A stretch of DNA of 64,000 nt, taken from Ryuthela nishihirai (Eukaryota; Arthropoda; Arachnida; Araneae; Heptathelidae). This document shows positions 9,936-20,429 of the stretch, in pieces. A program made the position numbers and the translations under genes. The notes under the pieces are model-generated. The model had not been told where the DNA came from and made no database searches. It saw only the letters and a program-made list of their open reading frames with translations. Position 1 is the first letter of the stretch; every line of letters starts with the position of its first letter. Location of the stretch: the NCBI GenBank assembly GCA_038380435.1, contig JAWZYU010000005.1:32820001-32884000 (forward strand), read 5' to 3'.

Positions 9936-10316
9936 TTGGGTTGTTTTACCTCTGAGCGGCACTTTTTTGCACACCATGGGCTAAATGGCCAGGTCACATG
10001 GACCCCGAAGGCTCAGAGAAGGTTGGGGGGGGACCCACTGGAACAGCTGTTGGGAGACAGATGGTAGTCTCCCGTCAAGGCCATCCAGCGTGTTCTTTAA
10101 CGTGCACAGGGAATGGCTCTCCCGCACACGGGGCCACGACTTAATGTCCCATCCGATGGACGGCGGCCTTTCCAAGCCCATCGGTGTCCCCTACTGACCG
10201 TGGGCAGGGCGGGGAATTTTGCGGAGATAAATCTCAACGCTGACCCAGCTGGGACTCGAACCTGTGAACTACAGATTACGAGCCTGACGCGCTACAGACT
10301 GAGCCACCCCGCCCCC
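9936..10316 (-). mobile_element. SINE-A copy, full length
   Basis: From TTGGGTTG to GCCCCC. The outer TSD TTTCAAGGACTG-like repeat flanks the pair (about 9753-9763 and 10318-10328). One interpretation is a single insertion with an internal repeat or template jump to the 3' end. Confidence 0.9.
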
Positions 10317-10570
10317 ATTTCAAGGACTGAGTACAGTGAATTAATAAAATCTTCAATATTTCTGTTCGGAATACGGTAAAGTGTACCGAGTAGGGTTTTG
10401 TTTATTGATACGGGAGATTTGACCCAAAGACTTTCGAAACAAGAGTAAGAAGGAATAGGCATTACTTTGACATTAAATGTTTCCTTCACATATAATGCAA
10501 GTTCTCTTCTTGGTGCTATAGATCTGTCGATGCGGACTTTAAAGATGGGAACTCGGAACTAATCGACGAT
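10317..10570 (-). pseudogene. LINE endonuclease N-terminal fragment
   Basis: Minus-strand frame from about 10570: ELALYVKETFNVKV, then CFESLWVK, then LLGTLYRIPNRNIEDFINSL. The G/A-L-A-L-Y-V-K segment and the YRIP/YRPP motif are typical of the endonuclease of CR1/Jockey-like LINEs. The true N-terminus, with the first catalytic Asn and Glu, is missing: the element ends near the MITE at 10604. Confidence 0.8.
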
Positions 10571-10603
10571 TCGTGGCATGTTATAGTAATTATTCCATTA
10601 GTA

Positions 10604-11154
10604 CAGTCACTCAAAAAAAGTATCCGAACACTATGGTCGATTACAGAATTCAGAAAAAATATCTGGCAACGATATTTTTTAGAAATTAGTGATCTGGCAA
10701 CCTTCGTGTCACGTGATTACAGAATTCAGGAAAAATATCTGGAGCGTGTACAGCAACTGTACACGCTCCAGTTACCGTTCACAGTTCAAACTGGACAGTT
10801 TCACAGTTCAAACTGGAGCGTGTGCAGTTACTGCACACGCTCCAGTTTGCTGTGAACGGTAACTGCACACGCTCAATATTTCCGTGAGTGAGCCCACACG
10901 ATCTAGTATCAAAATAATATGACCACCTACAGTCGCTCAAAAAAGTATCCGAACACTATGGTCGATTACAAAATTCAGAAAAAATATCTGGCAACGATTT
11001 TTTTTAGAAATTAGTGATCTGGCAACCTTCGTGTCACGTGTCTTCGTCACACGAAAGTTGCCAGATCACTAATTTCTAAAAAAAATCGTTGCCAGATATT
11101 TTTTCTGAATTTTGTAATCGACCACAATGTTCGGATACTTTTTTTGAGCGACTG
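10604..11154 (+). mobile_element. Palindrome-rich composite MITE (TA-flanked)
   Basis: Outer ends CAGTCACTCAAAAAAAG and its complement ending at 11154, both followed by TA, as in Tc1/mariner elements. The right part (10930-11154) is itself a complete palindromic MITE. The left part carries two further hairpins: 10741-10769 (GGAGCGTGTACAG arms) and 10809-10849 (19-bp arms, TTA loop). The same composite occurs reversed at 22672-23106. Confidence 0.88.
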
Positions 11155-11156
11155 TA

Positions 11157-11623
11157 TCTATCCAATCCAAAACGAATTTTTCATCTCAAAACATAAAAAG
11201 AAAACTGACTTTTACAACTCTACCTGGGAAGTAAGGAGAGTGATGCATCGCTGCCGTCAATATAGGTCTCTTTTAATCATCACATTACACCACTAAAATT
11301 TAAATTTCCAATTTTAAAATTCAGGGAAGAAAATTAAAAATACCCTTCAGTGAAATTAGTTATTGTCAATTCTGCGAGGAAATCATTGTGTCATTTGATT
11401 AAAGCAAGTCAAGATTGAATAGCAGCAGAGTAGATATACTGTAAAGATGAGACTAGTGAATACTTAACTGAAAACAGTTTAGTTTCTTCTTGAACGGGAC
11501 TCGAACCTAGGTCTCTTGATTACATGTCAGAGTATTCAAATTTTTCAGCTAAGTATTTATAACTTTCAAACTAATATGTCTTTTTTTTTCAAATTTCCAG
11601 TTTTCAAATAATTTTTGAATGCT
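11157..11623. other. Unannotated stretch
   Basis: No gene. At about 11492-11530 a short GGACTCGAACCTAGGTC is a B-box complement like that of SINE-B, perhaps an old remnant. Confidence 0.45.
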
Positions 11624-11635
11624 ATTATCGCAGCA

Positions 11636-11843
11636 GCCGTCCCATGGCCAAGTGGTTAGCGCTCTTGGCTACTGATATAAGGGACTGGGTTCGAGCCCCG
11701 GGTAAGGCATGGATGTCCGTGTTGTTTTTCTGCTGAGGGCCTGCCATCCTCTCAGACCTTCTACTATGGCTATAAACTGACAGGCTGCTCTCAGACCTCT
11801 GTGGCAAGCAGATGCTTGAGGGGGTATTTATTTATTTTTTTTT
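11636..11843 (+). mobile_element. SINE-B copy, full length
   Basis: An exact 12-bp TSD ATTATCGCAGCA at 11624-11635 and 11844-11855. It has a tRNA-like head (GGCCAAGTGGTTAGCGC; B box GGTTCGAGCCC), then the body, AGCTT-type palindrome region and a TATTTATTTATTTTT tail. It is a good reference copy for the family. Confidence 0.94.
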
Positions 11844-11917
11844 ATTATCGCAGCAATACATGATTTTAAATGTTGATTTATTTTTCTGATATACACTGTG
11901 GTACCAAAATATTAGAG

Positions 11918-12306
11918 TTGGGTTGGGTTGTTTTACCTCTGAGCGGCACTTTTTTGCACACCATGGGCTAAATGGCCAGGTCACTTGGACCCCGAAGATT
12001 CAGAGAAGGTTGGGGGAGGGGACCCACTGGAACAGCTGTTAGGAAACAGATGGTAGTCTCCCGTCAAGGCCATCCAGCGCGTTCTTTAACGTGCACAGGG
12101 TATGGCTCTCCCGCACACGGGGCCATGGCTTAGTCCCATCCGACGGACGGCGGCCTTTCCAAGCCCATCGGTGTCCCCTACTGACCGTGGGCAGGGCGGG
12201 GAATTTTTGCGGAAATAAATCTCAACGCTGACCCAGCTGGGACTCGAACCTGGGGACTACAGATTACGAGCCTGGCGCGCTACCGACTGAGCCACCCCCG
12301 CCCCCC
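11918..12306 (-). mobile_element. SINE-A copy, full length
   Basis: An exact 12-bp TSD AAAATATTAGAG at 11906-11917 and 12307-12318. Both tRNA-like boxes and the AACCC end are present. Confidence 0.95.
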
Positions 12307-12318
12307 AAAATATTAGAG

Positions 12319-14079
12319 AATTTACATGTTATATTAATGGGAATCCAACTTCGAAATTCTATAATTTATAAAATGCGCATACAATGGAAAATTGTGACTG
12401 AAGATAAATTAAAAATCATAATCAAATCTATTCAAATCTCGATTTTTATTAGCATTCGTTCAGTAATGAAATGATAGGGATGCAATACACTTCAAGCCTG
12501 TAAGCGACGAAATGATAACCCCCTCCCCTGGCATTAGAGATAAATACTCTTATTGATGTTTTCCTAAGTATTAAGAATTTCAATTTTTGATTTACTTAAC
12601 TGACAAAACTGCTGCAGGCTGTCTGACGCGTATCAAGTTATCGGAAACGATTGTGGCAAACAAGTCTTCACAATAACGTTTTAATTCAGCAGCTGGAGTC
12701 TTTGCTCAATGTGGCCATGTTTGTGTCGTGCTCGTTGTTCCAAGAACGAGTCCGAAGTCATTGTTTACCCGACGGAGCACATACCAGACTCGCAGTCCCT
12801 GTCCACAGTAACTTGAGCCTCCCTACCGGAATGCCTTTCGCTTTACTTGTGCTGCCCTCACTTGCAAGATAGGCCTGGTTGCTGTGTCAACAGCGCCCAC
12901 CAAGCCTGCCTTTTATGAACGCTGGTAGATTGGATTGCGATTTTGTCGTTCAGGGCGTAAGATAGGAGGCCATGGAATGGTCGATGTATACGGGCGAATA
13001 GGGATAAAATCCAGCTGCAGAATGTCGGCCGTGGACGATGCTAACATTACTAGTCCAGTTCTCTCGATCGTTTGGCCGATATTGATATTGTTATGTGTAT
13101 AGTGAGAGCTGTGGAAGAGGGGTGGGGGTGGTAAAAAGTTCCGGAGACTTTCTAAAGCTTTCTAGTTTTGTTCTGTCCAATCGAAATATGGTTGTTTGGG
13201 CCTTTGTTCTCGGTTTTTCTTTTTCCTGCATTCTCTCCCCAATGCTGTTAGTTTCAAAACAATGTTAAGAGAATTGTTCGCAAAGCTGATATTATTTGCC
13301 ATTATTGAATGATGCCTTTATGTTCCTGTACCACAGTACAGAGTCTTTAGCCTTCATCTAATGCACTGAAGGCATTTATAGACTTTTATTATTCTCTCCT
13401 GTCGCTTTTCTACCTCCCATAAACAAAAGTACAGAGAAAGACGAACCCAAAATGAAAGAATCTCGTGTTTTGTTGTTTCAGTTGCTGGCTCAGAGTTTTC
13501 GTTCACTATCTCTCCGCACCCCCTAACTTTCATTTAATTTTTTTTGGCGCCTCGTAAAACTGTTTGCAGCACAGAATTAGGACCAAAAGAGAGAGAAGTC
13601 GGAGGAGAAGAAATATTTATTTCGCACGTGGCGATGGTGCGAAATTGAATTGAAAAACGGACAAGGTGTTAGCAGCTGGCACCATCTCTTACAGGAGAGG
13701 AGCTTTGCCACGCTATTGGGCTGCATCATAAATCAGTAGTTGCGACACTATCCAGTTAGAGCAAACATGAGAATAAACACCAAAACAAGAAGATGAGTTT
13801 GTCTGGGCAACTACTGTCGCCCTTTTCTTATCCATCACTTTTTTCCCATTTTGTGGGTAACGTTCTTAGTAGCTTGTGCTTAAAGACTGAAATTTCTTCA
13901 TCCGAAAAAATGATATGTGCAATCTGAATAAATTTTTTCTCGTATGCGTTTTTAATAGGAGCCATAAGAAGTATAGAAGTACTAGGAGCCATACATAGTA
14001 CTTCATACCTAAAGAGCCATAATGTACAGAAGTACTTTCTCACATAGCAACGATTTCTTGTCATTTATGCTGCTCTATC
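12319..14079. other. 1.8 kb without recognised element
   Basis: The longest stretch in the first 15 kb free of SINEs. Base composition is mixed, with a G+C-richer part at about 12600-13050. No open frame with a recognisable family. Confidence 0.5.
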
Positions 14080-14290
14080 CGTCCCATGGCCGAGTGGTTA
14101 GCGCGCTTGGCTATTGATCTAAGGGACCTGGGTTCGAGCCCCGGGTAAGGCATGGCTGTTTGTGTCGTTTTTCTGCTGAGGTCCTGCCATCCTCTCAGAC
14201 CTTCTACTACGGCATATAAACTGACAGGCTCCTGTCAGACCTCTGTGGCAAGCAGCTGCTTGAGGGGGTATTTATTATTTTATTTATTAG
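14080..14290 (+). mobile_element. SINE-B copy, full length
   Basis: CCGTCCCATGGCCGAGTGG head, B box GGTTCGAGCCC at about 14132, ending TGAGGGGGTATTTATTATTTT. It is very close to the copy at 11636. Confidence 0.92.
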
Positions 14291-14350
14291 GTAATATTAA
14301 TAGAAGTATAACGTATCGCCTCTGGCAAATATGGGATGCGCCTTTTAAAA

Positions 14351-14736
14351 GGGGGCGGGGGTTGCTCAGTCGGTAGCGGGCCAGGCTCGTAATCTGTAGT
14401 TCCCAGGTTCGAGTCCCAGCTGGGTCAGCGTTGAGATTTATCTCCGCAAAAATCCCCGCCCTGCCCACAGTCAGTAGGGGACACCGATGGGCTTGGAAAG
14501 GCCGCCGTCCGTCGGATGGGACGTTAAGCCGTGGCCCCGTGTGCGGGAGAGCCATACCCTGTGCACGTTAAAGAACACGCTGGATGGCCTTGACGGGAGG
14601 CTACCATCTGTCTCCCAACAGCTGTTCCAGTGGGTCCCCTCCTCAACCTACTCTGAGCCTTCGGGGTCCATGTGACCTGGCCATTTAGCCCATGGTGTGC
14701 AAAAAAGTGCCGCTCAGAGGTAAAACAACCCAACCC
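14351..14736 (+). mobile_element. SINE-A copy, full length
   Basis: A 9-bp TSD TTTTAAAAG (about 14343-14351 and 14741-14749). The A box reads TTGCTCAGTCGG, one change from consensus. Confidence 0.93.
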
Positions 14737-14926
14737 TCCATTTTAAAAGAGAGCGAATTTTTTTCATTTTCAATCATTAATATCTTCTAACAGGAGAATT
14801 TGATGATTGAGAAAATGCAAAAGGGTTCTATTTTATTAGCACGAATAAAATGGAAAAATATTTTTTCTTTTATATTTTAAAACAATGAAAGTTGCATTTC
14901 TCTCTTTCCCATTATCTTGGGAGTAT

Positions 14927-15206
14927 TGGGTTGTTGTTGTTTTACCTCTGAGCGGCACTTTTTTGCACACCATGGGCTAAATGGCCAGGTCACATGGACC
15001 CCGAAGGCTCAGAGAAGGTTGGGGAAAGGGACCCATTGGAACAGCTGTTGGGAGACAGATGGTAGCCTCCCGTCAAGCCCATCCAGCGTGTTCTTTAACG
15101 TGCACTTTAACGTGCTCTCTCCCGCAGACGGGGCCACGGCTTAACATCCCATCTGACTGACGGCGGCCTTTCCAAGCCCTTCGGTGTCCCCTACTGACCG
15201 TAGGCA
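14927..15206 (-). mobile_element. SINE-A copy, truncated and joined to SINE-B
   Basis: A (GTT)n-type 3' end rather than GGGTTGGGTTG, and a short duplication (TTTAACGTGC twice) near 15095-15115. It stops at ACCGTAGGCA, before the tRNA-like head, and runs straight into a SINE-B fragment. Confidence 0.85.
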
Positions 15207-15292
15207 ACCTTCTACTGTGTCATATAAACTGACAGGCTCCTGTCAAACCTCTGTGGCAAGGAGCTGTTGAGGGGGTATTTATTTATTATTGC
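15207..15292 (+). mobile_element. SINE-B 3' fragment
   Basis: ACCTTCTACTGTGTCATATAAACTG through GGGGGTATTTATTTATTATT. The 5' half is missing. Confidence 0.85.
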
Positions 15293-15360
15293 ACTATTCA
15301 TGCAGAATCGAAAATGCATTCTGGTCCTTTTATTGGTCCTTTATATTTTATTATTATACA

Positions 15361-15442
15361 TGTTTTAAGATATAATTAACAGCTGTTGGGAGACAGAGGC
15401 TACCATCTGTCTCCCAACAGCTGTTAATTATATCTTAAAACA
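15361..15442. repeat. Perfect inverted repeat, 37-bp arms
   Basis: Arms 15361-15397 and 15406-15442 with an 8-nt loop GGCTACCA. The inner part of the arms (AACAGCTGTTGGGAGACAGA) plus loop is SINE-A sequence; the outer part is AT-rich flank. It therefore copies SINE and flank together. Confidence 0.95.
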
Positions 15443-15559
15443 ATAATATAATATAATTCGATACATTTCAATCCGTCCAATTTACCCCATTCTCCTTTAA
15501 ATTTCATCTGATGGTACTCACACCCTGTGAGCGTCACCACTTCTACTTCTTTCCCGAAG

Positions 15560-15717
15560 ACTTGGAAAGACCGCCGTTCACTGGATAGGATATTAAGCCG
15601 TGGCCCCGTATACTGTAGATCCATACCCTTTGCAAGTTAATTAACACGCTGGACGGCCTCGATGGGTGGCTATCATCTGTTTTCCTAATAGCTGTTCAGT
15701 GGGTCCTATTTCCCCCA
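15560..15717 (+). mobile_element. Diverged SINE-A fragment
   Basis: CTTGGAAAGACCGCCGTTC, ATTAAGCCGTGGCCCCG and GTTCAGTGGGTCC are in SINE-A order. The head and tail are missing. Confidence 0.7.
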
Positions 15718-16099
15718 GGGCGGAGGTGCCTCGGTCTGTAGCTTGCCAGGCTCTTAATCTGCAGGTCCCAGGTTCGAGTCCCACCTGGACCAGCGTTGAG
15801 ATTTATCTCCGCAAAACTCCCCGCCCTGCCCACGGTTAGTAGAGGACACCGATGGACGTGAAAAGGCCGCTGCTCGTCGGATGGGACATAAAGCCATAGT
15901 CCAGAGTGCGGGAAAGCCATACCCTGTACACGTTAAAAACACGACGGATGGCCTTGAAGGGAGGCTACCATCTGTCTAACAGCTGTCCAGTGGGTCCCCT
16001 TCCCCCAACCTTCTCTGAGCCCTTGGAGTCCTTGTGGCCAGTCCATTTAGACCATTGTGTGCAAAACAATTGTCTCTCAGAGGTAAAACAACCCAACCC
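15718..16099 (+). mobile_element. SINE-A copy, older variant
   Basis: Head GGGCGGAGGTGCCTCGGTC, B box GGTTCGAGTCC, end AGAGGTAAAACAACCCAACCCC. Many substitutions relative to the young copies (TCTTAATCTGCAGGTCC in the anticodon region, AACAGCTGTCCAG), so it belongs to an older subfamily. Confidence 0.85.
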
Positions 16100-17404
16100 C
16101 AATTTCCAATGCAAGTTGAGCTTAGAATTTTTACATTGTCTCCTGCTGGTTCTTCTTTATCCACGGCCATTTGCATAGATTCGTTACAAGCTTTCAACGC
16201 TTATTAGTTCGCAACTTACTAGGGTCTGAAGGGAGAAAGTTCCAAGCCAAAGGTCAAATTACATCGCCACTACTAGTAGATGCAAATCAACCACCACTTT
16301 TTAAATCACCACGATTTTTTTTTCATCCCAAGTACACTACTTTATCTGATGAGCTCAAAATTCGAAGTCAAATCCTCATTAATATGAACATTTCTTTTTT
16401 TTTTTTCATTTTATTAATGGTTCATTACAATGAGGACCTTTTGCAAAGGACGAAGAAATTAATTCTACGAATATTAAAAAAAGATATTAATGGGAATAAT
16501 AAACAAGGCCTCCCGGAAGCAAGCTCTCTAAGAAGACCTGCTAAATGCATTTTTCGTATCAGCATGCATATTAAGCAGTCGCCGCTTGGTCGACCTATAA
16601 ACCAAGAGCATTGGACTCCCTGCTGTTCGATGTGGTCGCCCATGGCGGTTGGACGACCACTAACATCGAGTAGAGCTATAAACATCGCCGAGGAACTAAG
16701 CCTGATATGCAAATACTCATATATTAACGTTTTACCAGACATTAATAGCATCTACACAAAACTCTGTTAGGTGCAGGCAATAAAACCTAATCCTGTTCAA
16801 TATTACAAACACATGCAAATTTTAATGAATTCCAGTGTCGACCCATTTCTCCCGATAAAATCTGACGTGCTTTTGTGGAAATCCGCTCTTGTTTGTAGCA
16901 GCACAATTGCAGTTTATTAATGAGCAAAACCCTAATTGTAATTTGACAATTAATCCTTTGGCTGCGTCTTTGCGGGGTTTCCAAACGAATCGGAGCCGTG
17001 TCCTCGAATACTGATGACGGCGAACACGAAGGCCGAGAGAGCGGTAATCCGTCGGCAACATTTGCAAAACAGTGACAAATCATTTACCGAGGAAAACGTC
17101 ATTTCGTTGAGAGCAAATTTGTGAACAAGTTAGTCGCTTTCATTCGTCGAAGTTGCAGAGTTCAAACACTAAATCTCTTCTTTGTTAGCGGGCTTTTATT
17201 TATTATTCAGACTTGGCGGCAGTAATTTGCCACAGATTATCATTATTATTGTTATTTAAGCAGATTAAACTGGGCAACATAAGCAGTTGCATCAAGTTTG
17301 TGGTTGGATATTCATTTTTTGTCCTTGTTTTCTCTCTGGAATTTAAAAGAGATTTTTTTTTTCTTTGGTATAACGCTTTGCATATGTAACAAAATCAGTT
17401 TATG
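16100..17404. other. No recognised gene; one 199-codon open frame
   Basis: Plus-strand frame 16171-16770 is open for 199 codons but has biased, low-complexity composition, no motif, and an overlapping antisense frame. I do not call it a gene. Confidence 0.4.
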
Positions 17405-18608
17405 TAGTGATCAGCCAAAACATTATAACCACCTACCTAATATGATGTAGGTCCTCCTCTTGCTGCCAAAAGAGCTCTCACCCGATGAGGCATAGATTCA
17501 ACGAGATGTTGGTGGGTGTCGCTTGATATTTGGTACCATGACTGCAACAGATCCCTCAATTCCCGTAAATTACATGGTTGGGGTGATGCTGTTTGTACCC
17601 GTTTCTCCAACTCAAACCACAAATGCTGAATAGAATTCATCTCCGGCGAATTTGGGAGCCATGGCAATAAATGGAATTCCTCATCATGTTCTAGGAACCA
17701 TTCCTGAACCTTCTTCGCAGTGTAACATGGGGCATTGTCTCTTTGAAAGACGCCATGTCCGCCAGGGAATACATTCGCCATAAAGGGATGTAATTGGTCA
17801 GCCAGGATGTTCAGGTAGGTGACAGCTGTCAGAGTTTGCTCTACAGGGATAATTGGTCCAAGTGTTCCCCAAGAAAACATTGCCCAGACCATCACACTCC
17901 CTCCAGCCGCCTGGATCCGTCCCACAGTGCATCCAGGTGAGAAGGCTTCCGTGGGTAAACATCGCACACGAGCTCGTCCTTCGACATGGTGTAACAGAAA
18001 ACGGGATTCGTCTGACCATGCGACTCTCTTCCAGTCTTCTATGGTCCAATGTCGACGATTATCTGCCCACTGCAAGCGTGGATGACGGTGAACGGCTGTG
18101 AGCACAGGCACACGAATGAGTCTGCTGCTGCAGAGACCCATATCCAAGAGCTTACGATGAACTGTATGTTTGTCGTAACATTGGACTCTTTACCACAACT
18201 GAAATTATGGGTAATGCCAGCCACGGTAGCCCTCCTGTTTCTGCAGACAAGATGAGATAGTCTGCACTGACCTTTGGCATCAATGAGGCGTGGCCGGCCC
18301 ACACCTTGTCTACGGCTCGAAGTGTCACCTATTTCGAACCATCTTTGATAGGTACCAACTACTGCACAGTGTGAGCAGCGTACCAGCATCGCTGTTTCGG
18401 AGATGTTCTTACCAAGGCGTCTTGTCATAACGATCTGACCTTTGTCGAAATCAGATAAATCCTTTGCTTTTTCCCATGTTGAGACGAAACGAAATACTGC
18501 CTGGGAGAGCTTCGACCCGGGTATTATTTATATCATTCGCGACCTTGGCAGGTGACACTGACTGCAAGCGCGCTTCTTTGCATAACGCAGAGGTGGTTGA
18601 TCAGTGTA
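17405..18608 (-). mobile_element. Tc1-like DNA transposon, complete but inactive
   Basis: The left end after TA reads GTGATCAGCCAAAACATTA; the right end reads GGTTGATCAGTG followed by TA (18607-18608). Element length about 1.2 kb is normal for the family. It contains one transposase gene on the minus strand with a frameshift. Confidence 0.88.
17437..18428 (-). pseudogene. Tc1-type transposase, frameshifted
   Basis: Encodes a cut-and-paste transposase of the Tc1/mariner superfamily. The first frame (18428 to about 18150) holds the DNA-binding half, including [22 protein letters not shown] (the GRPR linker motif). A frameshift near 18150 moves to the frame 18147-17437, which carries the catalytic half: AWSDES (first Asp), FQRDNAPCYTA (second Asp) and PNSPEMNSIQHLW. 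The third acidic residue of the family (Glu in the I-E-H/N-L-W motif, 36 residues after the second Asp) is Gln here. The C-terminus GGPTSY ends normally just inside the left terminal repeat. Frameshift plus loss of the catalytic Glu make it dead. The upstream part of the N-terminus is also eroded. Confidence 0.92.
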
Positions 18609-18654
18609 TAGGTATTAAATAAATTTGCATTAATCAATCGGAGAAAATTCTCTG

Positions 18655-18723
18655 CGCTGGTGGCACAGGTGGAACTGGAACCTGGAAAGTGCAGATTATA
18701 ACCCTGGTGCCTGACCCAATTCC
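18655..18723 (-). mobile_element. tRNA-like SINE head remnant
   Basis: GGAACTGGAACCTGGAAAG followed by CAGATTATAACCCTGGTGCC resembles the reverse complement of a SINE-A B box, anticodon arm and A-box region. It is strongly diverged, and a younger SINE-A is inserted just after it. Confidence 0.45.
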
Positions 18724-18736
18724 CACCGCTCTAGTG

Positions 18737-19120
18737 GGTTGGGTTGTTTTACCTCTGAGCGGCACTTTTTTGCACACCATGGGCTAAATGGCCAAGTCAC
18801 ATGGACCCCGAAGGCTCAGAGAAGGTTGGGGGAGGGGACCCACTGGAACAGCTGTTGGGAGACAGATGGTAGCCTCCCGTCAAGGCCATCCAGCGTGTTC
18901 TTTAACGTGCACAGGGTATGGTTCTCCCGCACACGGGGCCATGGCTTAACGTCCCATCGGACGGACGGCGGCCTTTCCAAGCCCATCGGTGTCCCCTACT
19001 GACCGTGGGCAGGGCGGGGAATTTTGCGGAGATAAATCTCAACGCTGACCCAGCTGGGACTCGAACCTGGGAACTACAGATTACGAGCCTGGCGCGCTAC
19101 CGACTGAGCCACCCCCGCCC
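18737..19120 (-). mobile_element. SINE-A copy, full length
   Basis: An exact 13-bp TSD CACCGCTCTAGTG (18724-18736, 19121-19133). Nearly consensus throughout: a young insertion. Confidence 0.95.
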
Positions 19121-19133
19121 CACCGCTCTAGTG

Positions 19134-19811
19134 AAAAGAGCATGAACTTTTCTTTAAGAGATAAACTGGGAGAAAGATAATTTTCTACAATCATACTCTA
19201 ATAGAGTAATAAACTTTCAAAATGTATGGTAGCTATATACCATTAAAACGCAATTGTTAAAACGATCTATTTGCATAGAAATTGCATGCAATTCAATTTC
19301 AAACAAAACAGTGTTTTTTTAGTGGTTTCTACTAGGCGCATTTTCAGAAATTTAACCATTGTATTTTTCAATTAAGCTAAAACCCAATTAATTGTTTTAA
19401 CGCTTATTTTGCAGTCAATGATTCATGCCTTTGAGAGCATGGGATGTTTTTTAAAAACGAAACAAGGCTCGCTGACACAAAGGAACGAGATAACAGATAC
19501 TTTTCCTGTTTTCACCCAGAACACAAAGAGTTACCAAGGACACACTCACTGCTTAGGTTTCAGGGTCGCCAGCCTAAAATATGAGGACATTTTACGACGC
19601 TGCGAATACACCTATAAGACCAGCACACTATCCGTTATTATAGTAGCTGTACAAGGAAAATAGTTTCTTTTAGCTATCAAAAAGGATGCCTCGTAGTTCT
19701 TTTTTTTTATAGTTGTAGATCAGTAAAAGCTTCAAACGTAGTTTTAAGAAGCATTGCAAAAAGGGCTGGGGAGAATCATTTCTAATTTTTCCCAGGAATT
19801 ATTCCCGACCA
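19134..19811. other. Unannotated AT-rich stretch
   Basis: No element or gene recognised. The 84-codon open frame at 19409-19663 has no family features. Confidence 0.5.
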
Positions 19812-20103
19812 GTGGTTGGGGTGGGTCGTTTTACTTGTGAGCGGTAAATTTTTTTGCACACAATGGGATAAACGTCGAGGTTACAAGGACCCCAAGGGAT
19901 CAGAGAAGGTTAGGAAAGGGGAAATCACTGGACAGCTCTTAGGAGACAGATGGTAGCCATCCAGCGTGTTCTTTAAGCTGTACAGTGATATGGACGATCC
20001 GACGGACGGCGTCCTTTCCAAGCCCAATCAGTCCCCTCTTTCTCATTGGCGGTAGAGTGGGGTTGGTTAAAATCAAACTGAACTCTGGCATAATTGGGAC
20101 TCG
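19812..20103 (-). mobile_element. SINE-A copy, old and diverged
   Basis: GGTTGGGGTGGGTCGTTTTAC, TTTTTTGCACACAATGGG, GACGGACGGCG and GGGACTCGA are in SINE-A minus order, with several deletions. Confidence 0.7.
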
Positions 20104-20207
20104 ATAAATGGAGAAATCTATCTTTGTTTCGGTTGCTGAAATTCACTGGGAGGAGCCTTTATCCTCTTATTACCCTTTACTTAGATATGACCTTGTATCA
20201 CTACAGT

Positions 20208-20360
20208 AGCCGTCCCATAGCCGAGTGGTTAGCGTGCTTGACTACTGATCTAAGGGACCTGGGTTCGAGCCCCAGATAAATATGCCACAGTAGAAGGCCT
20301 GAGAGGATGGCAGGGCCTCAGCAGAAAAACTACACATACATTCATGCCTTATCCGGCCAT
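20208..20360. mobile_element. Fold-back SINE-B
   Basis: 20208-20275 is the plus-strand tRNA-like head (GCCGAGTGGTTAGCG, B box GGTTCGAGCCCC). From 20276 it switches to the minus strand of the SINE-B body (TATGCCACAGTAGAAGG to ATGCCTTATCCGG). The inverted join suggests a template switch between strands. Confidence 0.8.
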
Positions 20361-20429
20361 CCATGTCTAGTGGTTAATGAAAGCTGTAGATATTAGTGAA
20401 AGGTGTAGTGACTAGTGAACTTGATACCT

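Larger units (their letters stand above)
6830..10600 (-). mobile_element. CR1/Jockey-like non-LTR retrotransposon, broken
   Basis: Minus-strand remains, in order, of an endonuclease (10570 to 9380), a linker, a reverse transcriptase (8539 to 7555) and the C-terminal tail domain (7195 to 6869). It is interrupted by a plus SINE-A (8861-9201) and a nested minus SINE-A pair (9764-10316). Two local inverted duplications (7500-7637, 8117-8188) also break the reverse-transcriptase region. Its 5' end is lost near the MITE at 10604. The order endonuclease-RT and the motifs in each piece support a LINE of the CR1/Jockey group; the exact clade is not determined. It cannot be active. Confidence 0.88.
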
